Source: Bradyrhizobium sp. 200
Lineage (GTDB): Bacteria > Pseudomonadota > Alphaproteobacteria > Rhizobiales > Xanthobacteraceae
Assembly (NCBI RefSeq): GCF_023100945.1
Contig: NZ_CP064689.1
Span: forward strand, 1,160,001-1,224,000
DNA length: 64,000 nt
Reading direction: 5' to 3'
Shown here: positions 27,093 through 37,054 of the stretch, piece by piece
Position numbering within the stretch: the stretch's first letter is position 1
How the letters are laid out: the number at the start of each line of letters is the position of its first letter
Translations under genes and position numbers: made by a program
The notes under the pieces: generated by a model
The model's database searches: none
Told to the model about the DNA's origin: nothing
Seen by the model: only the letters and a program-made list of their open reading frames with translations

Positions 27093-27315
27093 TAAAATAC
27101 GCGGGATTCAGATGCGTTGCACTGCGGCTGTGTCAGATCATCCGTGTCACATCGTCAATGACGTCGCTCACTTGCAATCGCAATTCGTTGCGCGCAGAAT
27201 TTGCGGGTCTCTCTGTCAAAATGGTTCGTATTGAACTACCGCATCAAGAGGGGCTCCTCCGCCTCTACGCCGATGCCCGCCGCCGCGCCCAAATCATTCC
27301 AGCCGCGTGACTGCC

Positions 27316-28513
27316 ATGGACAGGATTCTTGTCGTCAATGCAGGCTCATCGAGCGTCAAGTTTCAGATCTTTGGGATCGAACGGGACGGCAGTCTGAAGC
27401 GTCAGATCAAGGGCCGGCTGGATGGAGTTGGGAGCAGGCCGCGGCTGCGCGCCTCCGCCGTCGATGACGCCGTGCTGGTCGACCGGGCCTACGAGAGTGA
27501 AACCGTTCATGATGTTCCGACGGCGCTTGCGACGGCAGGCGCATGGTTGCGAGATGAGTTTCACATAGATCCAATCGCCATCGGGCATCGCGTCGTGCAT
27601 GGAGGTCCGGATTACGGTCAGCCCGTCCAGGTGGATCACGACGTATTGACCCAACTGGAACGATACGTTTCGCTGGCACCGCTTCATCAGCCCTATGGTC
27701 TCGCGGCGATCCGATCAGTCCTCGCACGCTTCCCGGATATGCCGCAGGTCGCGTGTTTTTGATACCGCCTTTCATCGCAGCCACGACGTTCTTGTGGACC
27801 ACTATGCGATCCCGCGTTATCTGCATGCTCAAGGGGTCCGGCGCTACGGCTTCCACGGCCTCTCCTACGAATATATTGCGAGCGCGCTCCCCCAAGTCGC
27901 GCCGGACATTGCATTCAATCGTCGCGCATCTCGGCAGCGGCGCTTCCATGTGCGCCCTCAGCAATGGCCGCAGCATCGAAAGCACCATGGGCTTCACGGC
28001 TCTTGATGGGCTTCCCGGTCCGGCCAGATCGATCCGGGCGTCATATTATATCTTATGTCCGAAAAAGGCATGAGGCCTGCGGACGTCCAGAACTTCCTCT
28101 ACCACGAGTGTGGCCTCAAGGGCCTGTCAGGCATCAGCAACGACATGCGGCAGCTTGAGATCAGCGAGGACCCCGCTGCGGCTTTTGCGATCGAACATTT
28201 CACCTACCGTATCGGGCTCTATGCCGGAATGCTGGCCGCTGCGCTGCACGGGTTGGATACGTTCGTATTCACGGCAGGGATTGGTGAAAACTCCGCCCAT
28301 GTTCGGGTAGCAATCGCCGAAAGGCTGACCTGGCTTGGAGTTTCGCTTGATGCGGGCGCAAATTCCAAACACGCGTGTTTGATTTCGCAGCCAGAGAGCC
28401 GCGTCGCGGTTTACGTATTGCCAACCGACGAGGAACTGATGATCGCGCGGCACACCGTTGCGCTATTGTCAAACACGCCAACAACGCAACCAAAACAGGA
28501 GAGGATGCCTTGA
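27316..28513 (+). pseudogene. ackA: Acetate kinase pseudogene (several frameshifts)
   Basis: The acetate kinase sequence is read in pieces. Frame 1 covers ILVVNAGSSSVKF through [10 protein letters not shown] to PDMPQVACF (27316-27762). A fifth T at 27756-27760 shifts the frame, and [11 protein letters not shown]...[11 protein letters not shown] continues in frame 2. A second shift near 27912-27920 leads to [14 protein letters not shown] in frame 3. A third, near 28011-28025, has lost about 11 bases of the GTRPGQIDPG region. MSEKGM...FTAGIGENS then runs to the end at 28513. Catalytic blocks survive, but no single product is possible. Acetate kinase converts acetyl-phosphate and ADP to acetate and ATP. 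Confidence 0.85.
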
Positions 28514-28691
28514 CCAGTGCTATTTCTCCAGAAACAGGTCGTGCTTAAAGGCAGCAAGGGAATGATCGTTAGGTATCTGGCCGTGACCCACTTGAACGAC
28601 AAAGCGAAGAAGCATTTGCAGCCTCTCGCAGTCAAACTCGAAGCGTCGATATTAATGCCTCTGGACGTGAGTGCCTCCCTAAAGTGCCGAT

Positions 28692-28726
28692 CGGCGGGCG
28701 TGCTCCGAGCGCTTCGAAGCGCCCGC
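28692..28726 (-). terminator. Possible terminator hairpin after phosphoketolase
   Basis: The outer stem GCGGGCG/CGCCCGC encloses the 14-bp palindrome GCGCTTCGAAGCGC. It lies within 45 bases of the phosphoketolase stop and between convergent genes. There is no T run. Confidence 0.4.
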
Positions 28727-28734
28727 GGAAACAC

Positions 28735-31143
28735 TCAGTACGGCCAGGTCCAGTTGACAATCTCCGGCCGATCGGTGCCGTGCTCGTGTGCGTAGCGGAG
28801 ATTGTCGATGATGGCATTCTTCATTGCCTCCTTGAGGTGAGCGGCCTTCATGTGCAACTTCGGTACCCGATCGATCACGTCGATGACGAGGTGGAAGCGG
28901 GACGTGTCGTTCAGCATCGCCAGTTCGAGTGGCGTATTGATGTTGCCCTTTTCCTTGTAACCTCGCACGTGCAGGTTCTCGTGCCCCTTGAACCGGTATG
29001 AAAGCTTGTGGATGAGCCAGGGATAACCGTGGAAGTTGAAGATGATCGGCTTGTCCGTAGTGAACAAGCTGTCGAACTCGCGCTCTGTCGATCCGTGCGG
29101 GTGCTCGGATGCAGGCTGGAGCCTGAATAGATCCACGACATTGACGAAGCGCAGCTTCAAATCCGGCGCATGCTCACGCAGGATGGCGGCCGCGGCCAGT
29201 GCTTCCATGGTCGCGACATCGCCACAGGAGGCCAGCACAACTTCTGGCTCCTCGCCCGCGTCGGTGCTCGCACGTCCCCAGATACCGAGGCCCTTGGTGC
29301 AGTGGACGATCGCCTCGTCCATGGTGGTGAACTGCAGGTGCTTTTGTTTGTCGGCGACGATGACGTTGATGTAATCGCTGCTGCGCAGACAATGATCCGC
29401 AACCGATAGCAGGGTGTTGGCGTCGGGTGGCAGATAGACGCGTGTGACGGATGGCCCCTTGTTGGTCACCAGATCAATAAATCCGGGATCCTGATGGGAG
29501 AATCCGTTGTGGTCTTGGCGCCAGACCGTCGATGAGAGCAGAATGTTTTCCGACGCGACCGGGGCGCGCCACGCCACGTGGTTCTTGCAGATGTCCAGCC
29601 ACTTGGCGTGCTGGTTGAACATCGAATCGATGACATGGGCAAAAGCTTCGTATGTGTGGAAGAATCCATGTCGACCCGTGAGCAAATAACCCTCCAGCCA
29701 GCCGACGAGCGTGTGCTCCGAGAGCATCTCCATGACGCGCCCGTCGGGCGCGAGCTCGCCGCCATCAGCGTCCTCCGGCAGCGTCTCCGCCATCCAGGTC
29801 TTCTTGCTCGCTTCATAAAGCGCTTGTAGCCGGTTCGAGGCGGTCTCGTCAGGGCCGAAGACACGGAAGCGGGTCGGGTTCTGTTTCATCACGTCGCGAA
29901 GGTACTCACCGAGCGGCTTTGTGTTTTCGTGCATGGTTGTGCCGTGTGCGGTCACCGCCACCGCATAGTCGCGGAAGTCAGGTAGCTTGAGGTCCTTGCG
30001 CAGCAGCCCGCCGTTGGCATGCGGATTGGAGCTCATGCGCCGGTTCCCGCGGGGCGCCAGCGCCTTGAGCTCCGGCATGAGCCGGCCGTTCGCATCGAAC
30101 AACTCCTCGGGCTTGTAGCTGCGCATCCAGTCTTCGAGCAGTTTCAAGTTCGCCGGGTTGTCACGCACGTCGGCAAACGGCACCTGGTGCGAGCGCCACG
30201 AACCCTCGACCTTGTGTCCCTTTATTTCCTTCGGCCCCGTCCATCCCTTGGGCGATCGCAGTACGATCATCGGCCACCGCGGGCGGAAAGGCCTATTCGA
30301 ATCCCGCGCGGTTTTCTGTTGAGCACGGATCTCCCCGATGGCCTGTTCCAGCGTGGCCGCCATTTTCTGGTGCATCAGAACCGGGTCGTCACCTTCAACG
30401 AAATACGGAGTGTATCCGTATCCGACAAACAACGCTTCCAGCTCCTCGTGGCTGACACGTGCAAGGATTGTCGGATTGGCAATCTTGTAGCCATTCAGGT
30501 TCAGGATCGGCAGCACAGCCCCGTCACGCACGGGATTGATGAACTTGTTGGAATGCCACGCGGTGGCCAGCGGCCCGGTCTCGGCCTCACCATCGCCGAC
30601 CACGCAGGCGACGATCAGGTCGGGATTGTCGAGCGCCATGCCGTAAGCATGCGAAAGGCTGTAGCCGAGCTCTCCTCCTTCGTGGATGGAGCCCGGCGTT
30701 TCCGGCGTGACGTGGCTCCCGATCTGGCCGGGAAACGAGAACTGCTTGAAGAACTTCTGCATTCCTTCCGCGTCTTCGCTCTTATCCGGATAGATTTCGG
30801 AGTAGCTGCCTTCCAGGTATACCGGCCCCAGCACGCCGGGCGCGCCGTGTCCGGGCCCCGCCACGAAAATCATGTCGAGGTCGTGCTGGACGATCATCCG
30901 GTTCAGATGCACCCAGACAAAGGACAACGCCGGGCTTGCGCCCCAGTGTCCGAGCAGCCGGTGCTTCACATGTTCCGGCCTCAACGGCTCTCTAAGCAGC
31001 GGGTTGTCCTTGAGATAGATCATACCCACGGAGAGGTAGTTGCACGCCAGCCAGTAGCGATTCATCAGCTCCAACTCTTTGTTCGCCAACGCCGCTTTTT
31101 TCGCGTTGCTCGTTTTTGGCTTTCGAGTCGAGAGTGTTTCCAT
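28735..31143 (-). CDS. xfp: Xylulose-5-phosphate/fructose-6-phosphate phosphoketolase
   Basis: An 802-residue thiamine-diphosphate enzyme of full family length. It splits xylulose-5-P or fructose-6-P with phosphate to give acetyl-phosphate and an aldose phosphate. Signatures [20 protein letters not shown] and [20 protein letters not shown] (ThDP region) are intact and the frame has no lesion. The frame runs on to 31620 upstream, but that part belongs to a broken kinase gene. ATG 31143 has a GGGAGAG site and starts [10 protein letters not shown]. It is flanked by broken acetate kinase and broken ROK kinase genes, so its acetyl-phosphate outlet here is unclear. Confidence 0.95.
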   Translation of the reverse strand: METLSTRKPKTSNAKKAALANKELELMNRYWLACNYLSVGMIYLKDNPLLREPLRPEHVKHRLLGHWGASPALSFVWVHLNRMIVQHDLDMIFVAGPGHGAPGVLGPVYLEGSYSEIYPDKSEDAEGMQKFFKQFSFPGQIGSHVTPETPGSIHEGGELGYSLSHAYGMALDNPDLIVACVVGDGEAETGPLATAWHSNKFINPVRDGAVLPILNLNGYKIANPTILARVSHEELEALFVGYGYTPYFVEGDDPVLMHQKMAATLEQAIGEIRAQQKTARDSNRPFRPRWPMIVLRSPKGWTGPKEIKGHKVEGSWRSHQVPFADVRDNPANLKLLEDWMRSYKPEELFDANGRLMPELKALAPRGNRRMSSNPHANGGLLRKDLKLPDFRDYAVAVTAHGTTMHENTKPLGEYLRDVMKQNPTRFRVFGPDETASNRLQALYEASKKTWMAETLPEDADGGELAPDGRVMEMLSEHTLVGWLEGYLLTGRHGFFHTYEAFAHVIDSMFNQHAKWLDICKNHVAWRAPVASENILLSSTVWRQDHNGFSHQDPGFIDLVTNKGPSVTRVYLPPDANTLLSVADHCLRSSDYINVIVADKQKHLQFTTMDEAIVHCTKGLGIWGRASTDAGEEPEVVLASCGDVATMEALAAAAILREHAPDLKLRFVNVVDLFRLQPASEHPHGSTEREFDSLFTTDKPIIFNFHGYPWLIHKLSYRFKGHENLHVRGYKEKGNINTPLELAMLNDTSRFHLVIDVIDRVPKLHMKAAHLKEAMKNAIIDNLRYAHEHGTDRPEIVNWTWPY

Positions 31144-31187
31144 GGCGTCTCTCCCGTGCGTTCTATCCAAGGCGTGTTGCAAGCCTC

Positions 31188-31995
31188 TCAATACCTTCGC
31201 CGAGCGCGGCCGGACGGCAGGTCCGGCGGGATAACATTGTCTTCTGCCCACAACCGAAAACCGCCGCGGAAAGCGTTGGCATTGTCGCCCCGGCGACAAT
31301 GCGGCGGCAGCGCTTCGAGCTTGGCGACGTTGCCTCCCCCGATCACCGTATCGTCCGGCTGCAGCGCAGCGATGAGGCGCTTCACGACATCGATCACGTG
31401 CCGCCGCCACTTTGTCTTGCCGTCGCGTTCCAGCGCAACGCGTCCTACGTAGTCCTCGTAGGTGGCCCTCTTGTAGGGTAGGTGGCCGAGCTCCATCGGC
31501 TCCACGATTCCCTCGACGATCATGGCGGTCCCGAGCCCCGTTCCAAGTCCGAGAAACAGCATTTTGCCGCCCCCTGTAGCTGCCCAAAGCCTGCATGGCG
31601 GCGTCATTGACGACCTTCACGGGGCGATCGAAGGCCCGTGCGAAATCGAACCCGACTCAGCCGCGTCCCAAATTATAGGGTTCGGAAATTGGTCGGCCGC
31701 GCAATACGGGACCGGGATAGCCGATCGAAATAACGTCATGCGTCCAATCTGCGGTAAGCGTCTTCACCCCCGATACCATCAGCTTCGGAGTGAGTGTCGT
31801 TCCGGATGGAAACGATCGACCTTTTGTTTGCCCGGCGGCAAGGACCTTCACCGAGGTGCCACCCACGTCGATGACGAGCACGCTCTTGACCAAGGAGAGA
31901 CTTGCTGCTGCTTCCTTGATTGTAGACCTAAGAGCGGGATCCACCGGATCTTGCCGCAGTGGTGCGCGCTTGTGCAGGGTAGCAATGGCGTTCAT
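31188..31995 (-). pseudogene. ROK-type/polyphosphate glucokinase-like kinase pseudogene
   Basis: The ATP-binding start SVLVIDVGGTSVKVLAAG is in one frame and reaches NLGRG, where a TGA (31657-31659) stands where the family has Trp. The same frame resumes [27 protein letters not shown] one-base insertion near 31570-31578 moves the rest ([31 protein letters not shown]) to another frame. The gene therefore has one nonsense codon and one frameshift. It begins at ATG 31995 with an AGGTGG site and lies directly upstream of xfp. An intact version would phosphorylate a sugar. Confidence 0.8.
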
Positions 31996-32085
31996 GCTAA
32001 CCACCTTAGTGACACTTTCCATGTCGACGGTGGTTATCGCACCATCGATTGACTTTTCCGAGGCATGGCATCGGGGAAACGGCCG

Positions 32086-33198
32086 TTAGCGCAAGAACTC
32101 CCTAAATCGTTGCAAAGAGAAGAAGAACAGAATCACTCCGATCACCAGCAGCGCGGCGAGCTGCGGCCAAACCACATCAAGCCCAGCGCCGCGGAACAGC
32201 ACAGCTTGTGCGAGGATAACGAAATGGGTGTTAGGCGCGGCGAGCATGATGTTCTGGATGATCTCGGGCATGCTCTCCCGCGGCGTCGTGGCTCCCGACA
32301 ACATTTGCAGCGGCATCAGCACGAGCATCATCAACAGGCCGAATTGCGGCATGGTTCCCCCAACCGTCGCCAGGAAGATTCCCATGCTGGTCATGGCGAA
32401 CAGGTAGAGCGCGGTGCCGAACAGGAAGAGCGGGATCGAGCCTCCGATCCGCACCGCCAGCAATCCCTGCACGATGAACACCAGCGACACGCTGGCGGCC
32501 AGGAGGACAACAAGGCCCATCGACCAGATCTTGCTTGCCATGATCTCGAACGGCGTCACCGGCATGACGAGCAGATGCTCGATGGTGCCGTGCTCGCGCT
32601 CGCGGATCAGCGCGGCTCCGGTCAGGATGATCGACAGCATTGTGATGGAGGAGATGACGTTGTTGATGGCGCCGAACCAGCTCTTGTTGAGCTCGGGGTT
32701 GAAGCGCGCGCGCAGGACGAGCTCGATGGGGAGGGGCGCGGCCGAGCGATAGCGGGCGAGAAACTCGCTCACCTCCTCGTTCACGATCGTCTGGATATAG
32801 CCGCTCCCGGTGAAAGCCTGCGACATGCGGGTCGCATCCACGTTGAGCTGGACGGCCGGCGACCTCTGGGCGAGGAGATCGCGCTGGAAGTTGGGTGGAA
32901 TATTGAGCGCGAAGGTATCGAGACCCGCATCCATGCGGCCATTCACCTCCGACTGCGAGATCAGCGGCGGTATCGTGAAATAGGGCGGATTGAATGCCGT
33001 GATGATGCGGGTAGATGCCGGCGACTTGTCCTCATCGACGATCGCGAGCGCGGCCTGATTCAAGGTCTCCGGCTGCGCCCTGGACGCCGTATAGATCGAG
33101 ACCGTGAAGGCATAGACGATCAGGATCAGCATCATAGGATCGCGGACGAGGCCCCATAGTTCCTTGACGCCGAGCTGAATGATGTTGGAGGTACGCAT
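32086..33198 (-). CDS. ABC-2 type transporter permease (YhhJ-like)
   Basis: A 370-residue inner-membrane protein. One N-terminal membrane segment (MMLILIVYAFTVSIYT), a large periplasmic domain of about 140 residues, and five C-terminal segments match the ABC-2 layout of YhhJ. The motif REREHGTIEHLLVMPVTPFEI is the conserved cytoplasmic turn of this family. It is the last gene of a five-gene export operon and starts 3 bases before the RbbA-like stop. It likely pairs with the fused ATPase-permease upstream to export a hydrophobic compound. Confidence 0.9.
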   Translation of the reverse strand: MRTSNIIQLGVKELWGLVRDPMMLILIVYAFTVSIYTASRAQPETLNQAALAIVDEDKSPASTRIITAFNPPYFTIPPLISQSEVNGRMDAGLDTFALNIPPNFQRDLLAQRSPAVQLNVDATRMSQAFTGSGYIQTIVNEEVSEFLARYRSAAPLPIELVLRARFNPELNKSWFGAINNVISSITMLSIILTGAALIREREHGTIEHLLVMPVTPFEIMASKIWSMGLVVLLAASVSLVFIVQGLLAVRIGGSIPLFLFGTALYLFAMTSMGIFLATVGGTMPQFGLLMMLVLMPLQMLSGATTPRESMPEIIQNIMLAAPNTHFVILAQAVLFRGAGLDVVWPQLAALLVIGVILFFFSLQRFREFLR

Positions 33199-33200
33199 GT

Positions 33201-35984
33201 CTAGCTCGCCTGTTTCCGCAACAGCACCGCGCCAAGCCCGATCAGCACCGGGATGGTCACGAGCAGCGCAATAAACGGGCCCGATAGATCGCCGAAATCG
33301 AGTCCTTTCGAGAAAGTGCCGCGCGTGATCGTGACGAAATGCGCGGTCGGGTAGATTTGTCCGATGATGGCGCCAGCCCCCTGAAGGGAGGAAACCGGAT
33401 CGACCAGCCCCGAATACTGGGTAGCGGGGATCATGGTAAGCAGCGCGGTCGCGAAGATCGCGGCGATCTGGCTCGCCATGAACGTCGAGATGACGAGCCC
33501 CATCGCGGTCGTAATAATGACGTAGAGTAACGCGGCGACGGTGAAGGCCAAAAAGCTGCCGGTGAATGGAACACGGAAGACGAACACGGCAAAGGCGGTC
33601 AACAGGAAGAAATTCAGCATGGCGAGCGCGACATATGGAATCTGCTTGCCGACGAGAAACTCCAGCCGCGTTACGGGTGTCACATAGAAATTGATGATCG
33701 ACCCCAGCTCCTTCTCGCGCACGACGCTCAGCGTCGCTAGGATCGCCGGTATGATCAACAGCAGGATCGGGATCACGGCGGGAGCCATGGCCACGATGCT
33801 CTTGATATCAGGGTTGTAGCGGAAACGGACCTCGATCTGGAAATCGCCCGTGGTCGCGGTGTTGCCGTAGAGCAGCCGCGCGCGCTGCGTCAGCCATTGT
33901 GCGTGCATCGCCTGCACATAACCCCTTACGGTTTCCGCCCGCGAAGGCATGGCGCCGTCGATCCATGCGCCGATCTGGACGTTGCGGCCGCGCGCCACGT
34001 CGCGCCCGAACCCCGGCGGAATCTCGATCGCAAGACTGAGCTCGCCGCTACGCACGCGGCGATCGAGATCGTCATAGTCGGTAATCGCTGGCAATTCCGT
34101 GAAAAAGCGCGATCCGGAGACCTGCTGGACGTAATCGCGACTTATTCCCGTTTCGTCGCGATCCATGACTGCGAACGCGAGATTCTCGACGTCCATGTTG
34201 ATGCCGTAACCCATCACGAACATCAGAATGAGACTGCCGAGAATGGCCAGCGTGGCACGGATCGGGTCGCGGCGCAGCTCGAGCGTCTCGCGGTGGGTAT
34301 AGGCGAACATGCGCCGCAGATCGAAGAAGCGCATCAGCCGGCCATGCGCCGCGCCGCCTTCGGTCGACGCAGCTTCGATGGCGACCGCCGGCTCGGCGCC
34401 TGGCGATTTGGCGTCTGTCGTGCCGATTGCGTCCTGCAGATAGGCGACAAAGGCCTCTTCGAGGCTGCCGCCGCCGCGCTGTTCGGCGAGCCTGGCCGGC
34501 GTATCGCTGACGAGCACCTTGCCCGCATGCATGAGCGAGATGCGGTCGCAGCGCTCGGCCTCGTTCATGAAATGGGTCGAGACGAAGATCGTGACGTTGT
34601 CGTTGCGGGAGAAGTCGGCCAGAATCTGCCAGAAATTGTCGCGGGCCACCGGATCGACGCCGGACGTCGGCTCGTCGAGGATCAGGATGTCGGGTCCGTG
34701 GATCATCGCGACCGCAAGCGACAGGCGCTGGCGGACACCAAGCGGCAACGCATAGGGCAAGGAGTCGATGACATCGACGAGATCGAAGCGCTGCACCATC
34801 TCCCGGACACGGCCCTCGATGGTGTCGGGAGCAAGCCGAAACAGGCGCGCATGCAGTTCGAGATTCTGCCGGATGGTCAATTCGGAATAGAGCGAGAAAG
34901 CCTGCGACATGTAGCCGACGCGGCGGCGGACATCCATGTCCTTGGGATCGACCTCGTTGCCGAATAGTTTGGCGTTGCCTTCGCTGGCCGGCAACAGCCC
35001 GGTCAGCACCTTCATGGTGGTGGTCTTGCCGCAGCCGTTCGAGCCGAGAAAGCCGAAGATCTCGCCGCGGGCGATGCGGAAACTCACTTGGTCGACGGCC
35101 GTGAAATCGCCGAACCTCACCGTGAGATGTTCGGCCTCGATGGCGATGTCGTCGCTGTGCTCGCTTGCTCGAGGCGGGATCGCCACGTCCTTGTGAAGCT
35201 GGCGCTGCTCTTCCGGGAGCAAGGCGATAAAGGCTGCATCGAGATTATCGGCGCCGGTTTGCCGCAGCAGGTCCGCGGGCGCGCCGGTGGCGAGCACCCG
35301 TCCGTCATCCATCGCAACCAGCCAGTCGAAGCGCGCCGCCTCCTCCATATAGGCAGTGGCGACGATGACACTCATGCCGGGACGGCCCTTCCGGATCTCC
35401 TCGATCAGCTCCCAGAACTGCCGGCGCGAAAGCGGATCGACGCCAGTGGTCGGCTCGTCCAGGATCAAAAGGTCGGGATCATGAATCAGCGCGCAGCAAA
35501 GGCCGAGCTTCTGCTTCATCCCGCCGGAAAGCTTGCCCGCGGGGCGGTCTGTGAAGGGCGCAAGGCCGGTGTCCTTCAGGAGCTGCTGGATTCTCTCCTC
35601 GCGCTCGCGCCGGTCGTGGCCGAACAGGCGGCCGAAGAAATCGACATTCTCGAACACGGACAGCGTAGGGTAGAGGTTCTTGCCGAGACCTTGCGGCATG
35701 TAGGCGATCTGCGGGCAGGTCAGTCTCCGGTGCGCGGCATCGGCCATGTCGCCGCCGAGCACGTGGACGTGCCCTTCCTGAACGGCGCGGGCACCTGCGA
35801 TCAGGGAGAGCAGGCTGGACTTGCCGACGCCATCAGGTCCGATCAGCCCGACCATGCGGGAGCTGGGTATGTCGAGTGTGATGCCGTCGAGCGCACGCGT
35901 CTTGCCGTAGGACAGCCCGACCGCGTCCAAGCGTACCACAGGCGTCTGAGGGCGCGCTTCGTCTCCTGTCGACGGGCCGCTCAT
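33201..35984 (-). CDS. RbbA-like ABC transporter: two ATPase domains fused to ABC-2 permease
   Basis: A 927-residue fusion. ABC domain 1 (about 15-245) has Walker [10 protein letters not shown], signature LSGGMKQKL and [16 protein letters not shown] domain 2 (about 285-520) has GSNGCGKTT and [12 protein letters not shown], but a weak signature ([10 protein letters not shown]). The C-terminal about 370 residues form an ABC-2 permease with a periplasmic loop. This order is that of E. coli RbbA. Its ATG overlaps the stop of the HlyD gene (ATGA, 35981-35984). A transporter role is favoured by context; the ribosome-binding role of the name is not implied. Confidence 0.92.
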   Translation of the reverse strand: MSGPSTGDEARPQTPVVRLDAVGLSYGKTRALDGITLDIPSSRMVGLIGPDGVGKSSLLSLIAGARAVQEGHVHVLGGDMADAAHRRLTCPQIAYMPQGLGKNLYPTLSVFENVDFFGRLFGHDRREREERIQQLLKDTGLAPFTDRPAGKLSGGMKQKLGLCCALIHDPDLLILDEPTTGVDPLSRRQFWELIEEIRKGRPGMSVIVATAYMEEAARFDWLVAMDDGRVLATGAPADLLRQTGADNLDAAFIALLPEEQRQLHKDVAIPPRASEHSDDIAIEAEHLTVRFGDFTAVDQVSFRIARGEIFGFLGSNGCGKTTTMKVLTGLLPASEGNAKLFGNEVDPKDMDVRRRVGYMSQAFSLYSELTIRQNLELHARLFRLAPDTIEGRVREMVQRFDLVDVIDSLPYALPLGVRQRLSLAVAMIHGPDILILDEPTSGVDPVARDNFWQILADFSRNDNVTIFVSTHFMNEAERCDRISLMHAGKVLVSDTPARLAEQRGGGSLEEAFVAYLQDAIGTTDAKSPGAEPAVAIEAASTEGGAAHGRLMRFFDLRRMFAYTHRETLELRRDPIRATLAILGSLILMFVMGYGINMDVENLAFAVMDRDETGISRDYVQQVSGSRFFTELPAITDYDDLDRRVRSGELSLAIEIPPGFGRDVARGRNVQIGAWIDGAMPSRAETVRGYVQAMHAQWLTQRARLLYGNTATTGDFQIEVRFRYNPDIKSIVAMAPAVIPILLLIIPAILATLSVVREKELGSIINFYVTPVTRLEFLVGKQIPYVALAMLNFFLLTAFAVFVFRVPFTGSFLAFTVAALLYVIITTAMGLVISTFMASQIAAIFATALLTMIPATQYSGLVDPVSSLQGAGAIIGQIYPTAHFVTITRGTFSKGLDFGDLSGPFIALLVTIPVLIGLGAVLLRKQAS

Positions 35985-37051
35985 TTGGCCAGCTTTTCGC
36001 TAAGGTGCGCCGGCCATTCGGCGTTCGGGTCGAGCCGGACGAAGGCCCTGCCGGGCAGGCCGGTTTTCACTTGTTCGATGTATTTCCGCAGTAGCTCCGG
36101 CGAAATATGCGCCTTGATGCGGAACATGAGCTTCTGCCGCTCCTCCTCCGTTTCCACCGTCTTGGGCGTGAACTGCGCAACGTTTGCGACGAAGCTCGCG
36201 GTGGCGGGAATGACATATTGGGGCGCAGCATCGAGCACGATGCGGACATCGGCACCAATTGCAACGCGCCCGGCCTGCGCCGTTGGAAGAAAGAAAGTCA
36301 TGTAGACATCGCCGAGATCGACGAGATTGAGCACGCGTCCACCGGCCGCGAGAACTTCCCCCGGCTGCGCCACGCGGAACTGCACGCGCCCGTCGCGCGG
36401 TGTCATCAGGGTGCTATCATTAATGTCGGCCTTGATGCTCTCGATGGCGGCCCTTGCAGCGTCGATCGATGCTTCGGCGTCGACCACCTGCGCCCGGGTG
36501 GAACTGATGGCGGCCTCCGCCGCCGCACGCTGAGCCTCCGCCGCCGCCACCGCAGCCTTCGCTCCCTCGGCGGCCGCTCGGTCGTCGTCGAGAACCTGCT
36601 GGGGCACGGCGTTGGTTCTGATCAGTTGCTCGGAACGCTGCAGCTTTCGATCCGCCGTATCCAACTCCGCATTGCGCTGCGCAATCACCGCGGTGGCGGA
36701 TTTCCTCTCGGCTTCGCGCTGAGCGACGAGGCTTTTGGCGGTATCGACGCTGATGATCGCACGGCGCAACTGCGCTTCGGCTTGGCGGAGCTGGGCATGC
36801 AGCTGCGTCGTGTCCATGCGCGCCAGCACCTGTCCTACCGTGACGAAATCGCCCTCCCTGACCAGGATCTCCTGAATGCGTCCGGGGGTCTTGGTGGCAA
36901 TATCGATTTCGACCGCCTCGATGCGGCCGTTACCGCTGGCGAACCCGGGCGGAAGATTGTCGCCGCCGAGCTTTTGCCAGGCAAAGTAGCCGCCCGCGCC
37001 GAGGACCACGACAAGGAGGGCGATCAGCCAGCGTTTTCGATTGCTTTTCAT
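35981..37051 (-). CDS. HlyD family secretion protein (YhiI-like membrane fusion protein)
   Basis: A 356-residue periplasmic adaptor. One N-terminal membrane anchor ([16 protein letters not shown]) is followed by the lipoyl half-motif [21 protein letters not shown] long coiled coil rich in Ala, Glu and Arg (about 90-210) and the closing half-motif ([20 protein letters not shown]) follow. It should link the RbbA/YhhJ ABC exporter to an outer-membrane channel. It starts 3 bases after the RND pump stop and overlaps rbbA by 4. Confidence 0.92.
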   Translation of the reverse strand: MKSNRKRWLIALLVVVLGAGGYFAWQKLGGDNLPPGFASGNGRIEAVEIDIATKTPGRIQEILVREGDFVTVGQVLARMDTTQLHAQLRQAEAQLRRAIISVDTAKSLVAQREAERKSATAVIAQRNAELDTADRKLQRSEQLIRTNAVPQQVLDDDRAAAEGAKAAVAAAEAQRAAAEAAISSTRAQVVDAEASIDAARAAIESIKADINDSTLMTPRDGRVQFRVAQPGEVLAAGGRVLNLVDLGDVYMTFFLPTAQAGRVAIGADVRIVLDAAPQYVIPATASFVANVAQFTPKTVETEEERQKLMFRIKAHISPELLRKYIEQVKTGLPGRAFVRLDPNAEWPAHLSEKLAK

Positions 37052-37054
37052 GGT

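Noticed and set aside
27756-27760. Programmed frameshift in acetate kinase
   Set aside because: Further shifts and a deletion follow, so a single slippage event cannot rescue the product.
30019-31452. 477-codon open frame antisense to phosphoketolase
   Set aside because: It is a shadow of the GC-rich coding strand with no recognisable domain.
31144-31620. N-terminal extension of the phosphoketolase frame
   Set aside because: This segment holds kinase codons ([13 protein letters not shown]) from the upstream pseudogene; phosphoketolase begins at 31143 with a good ribosome site.
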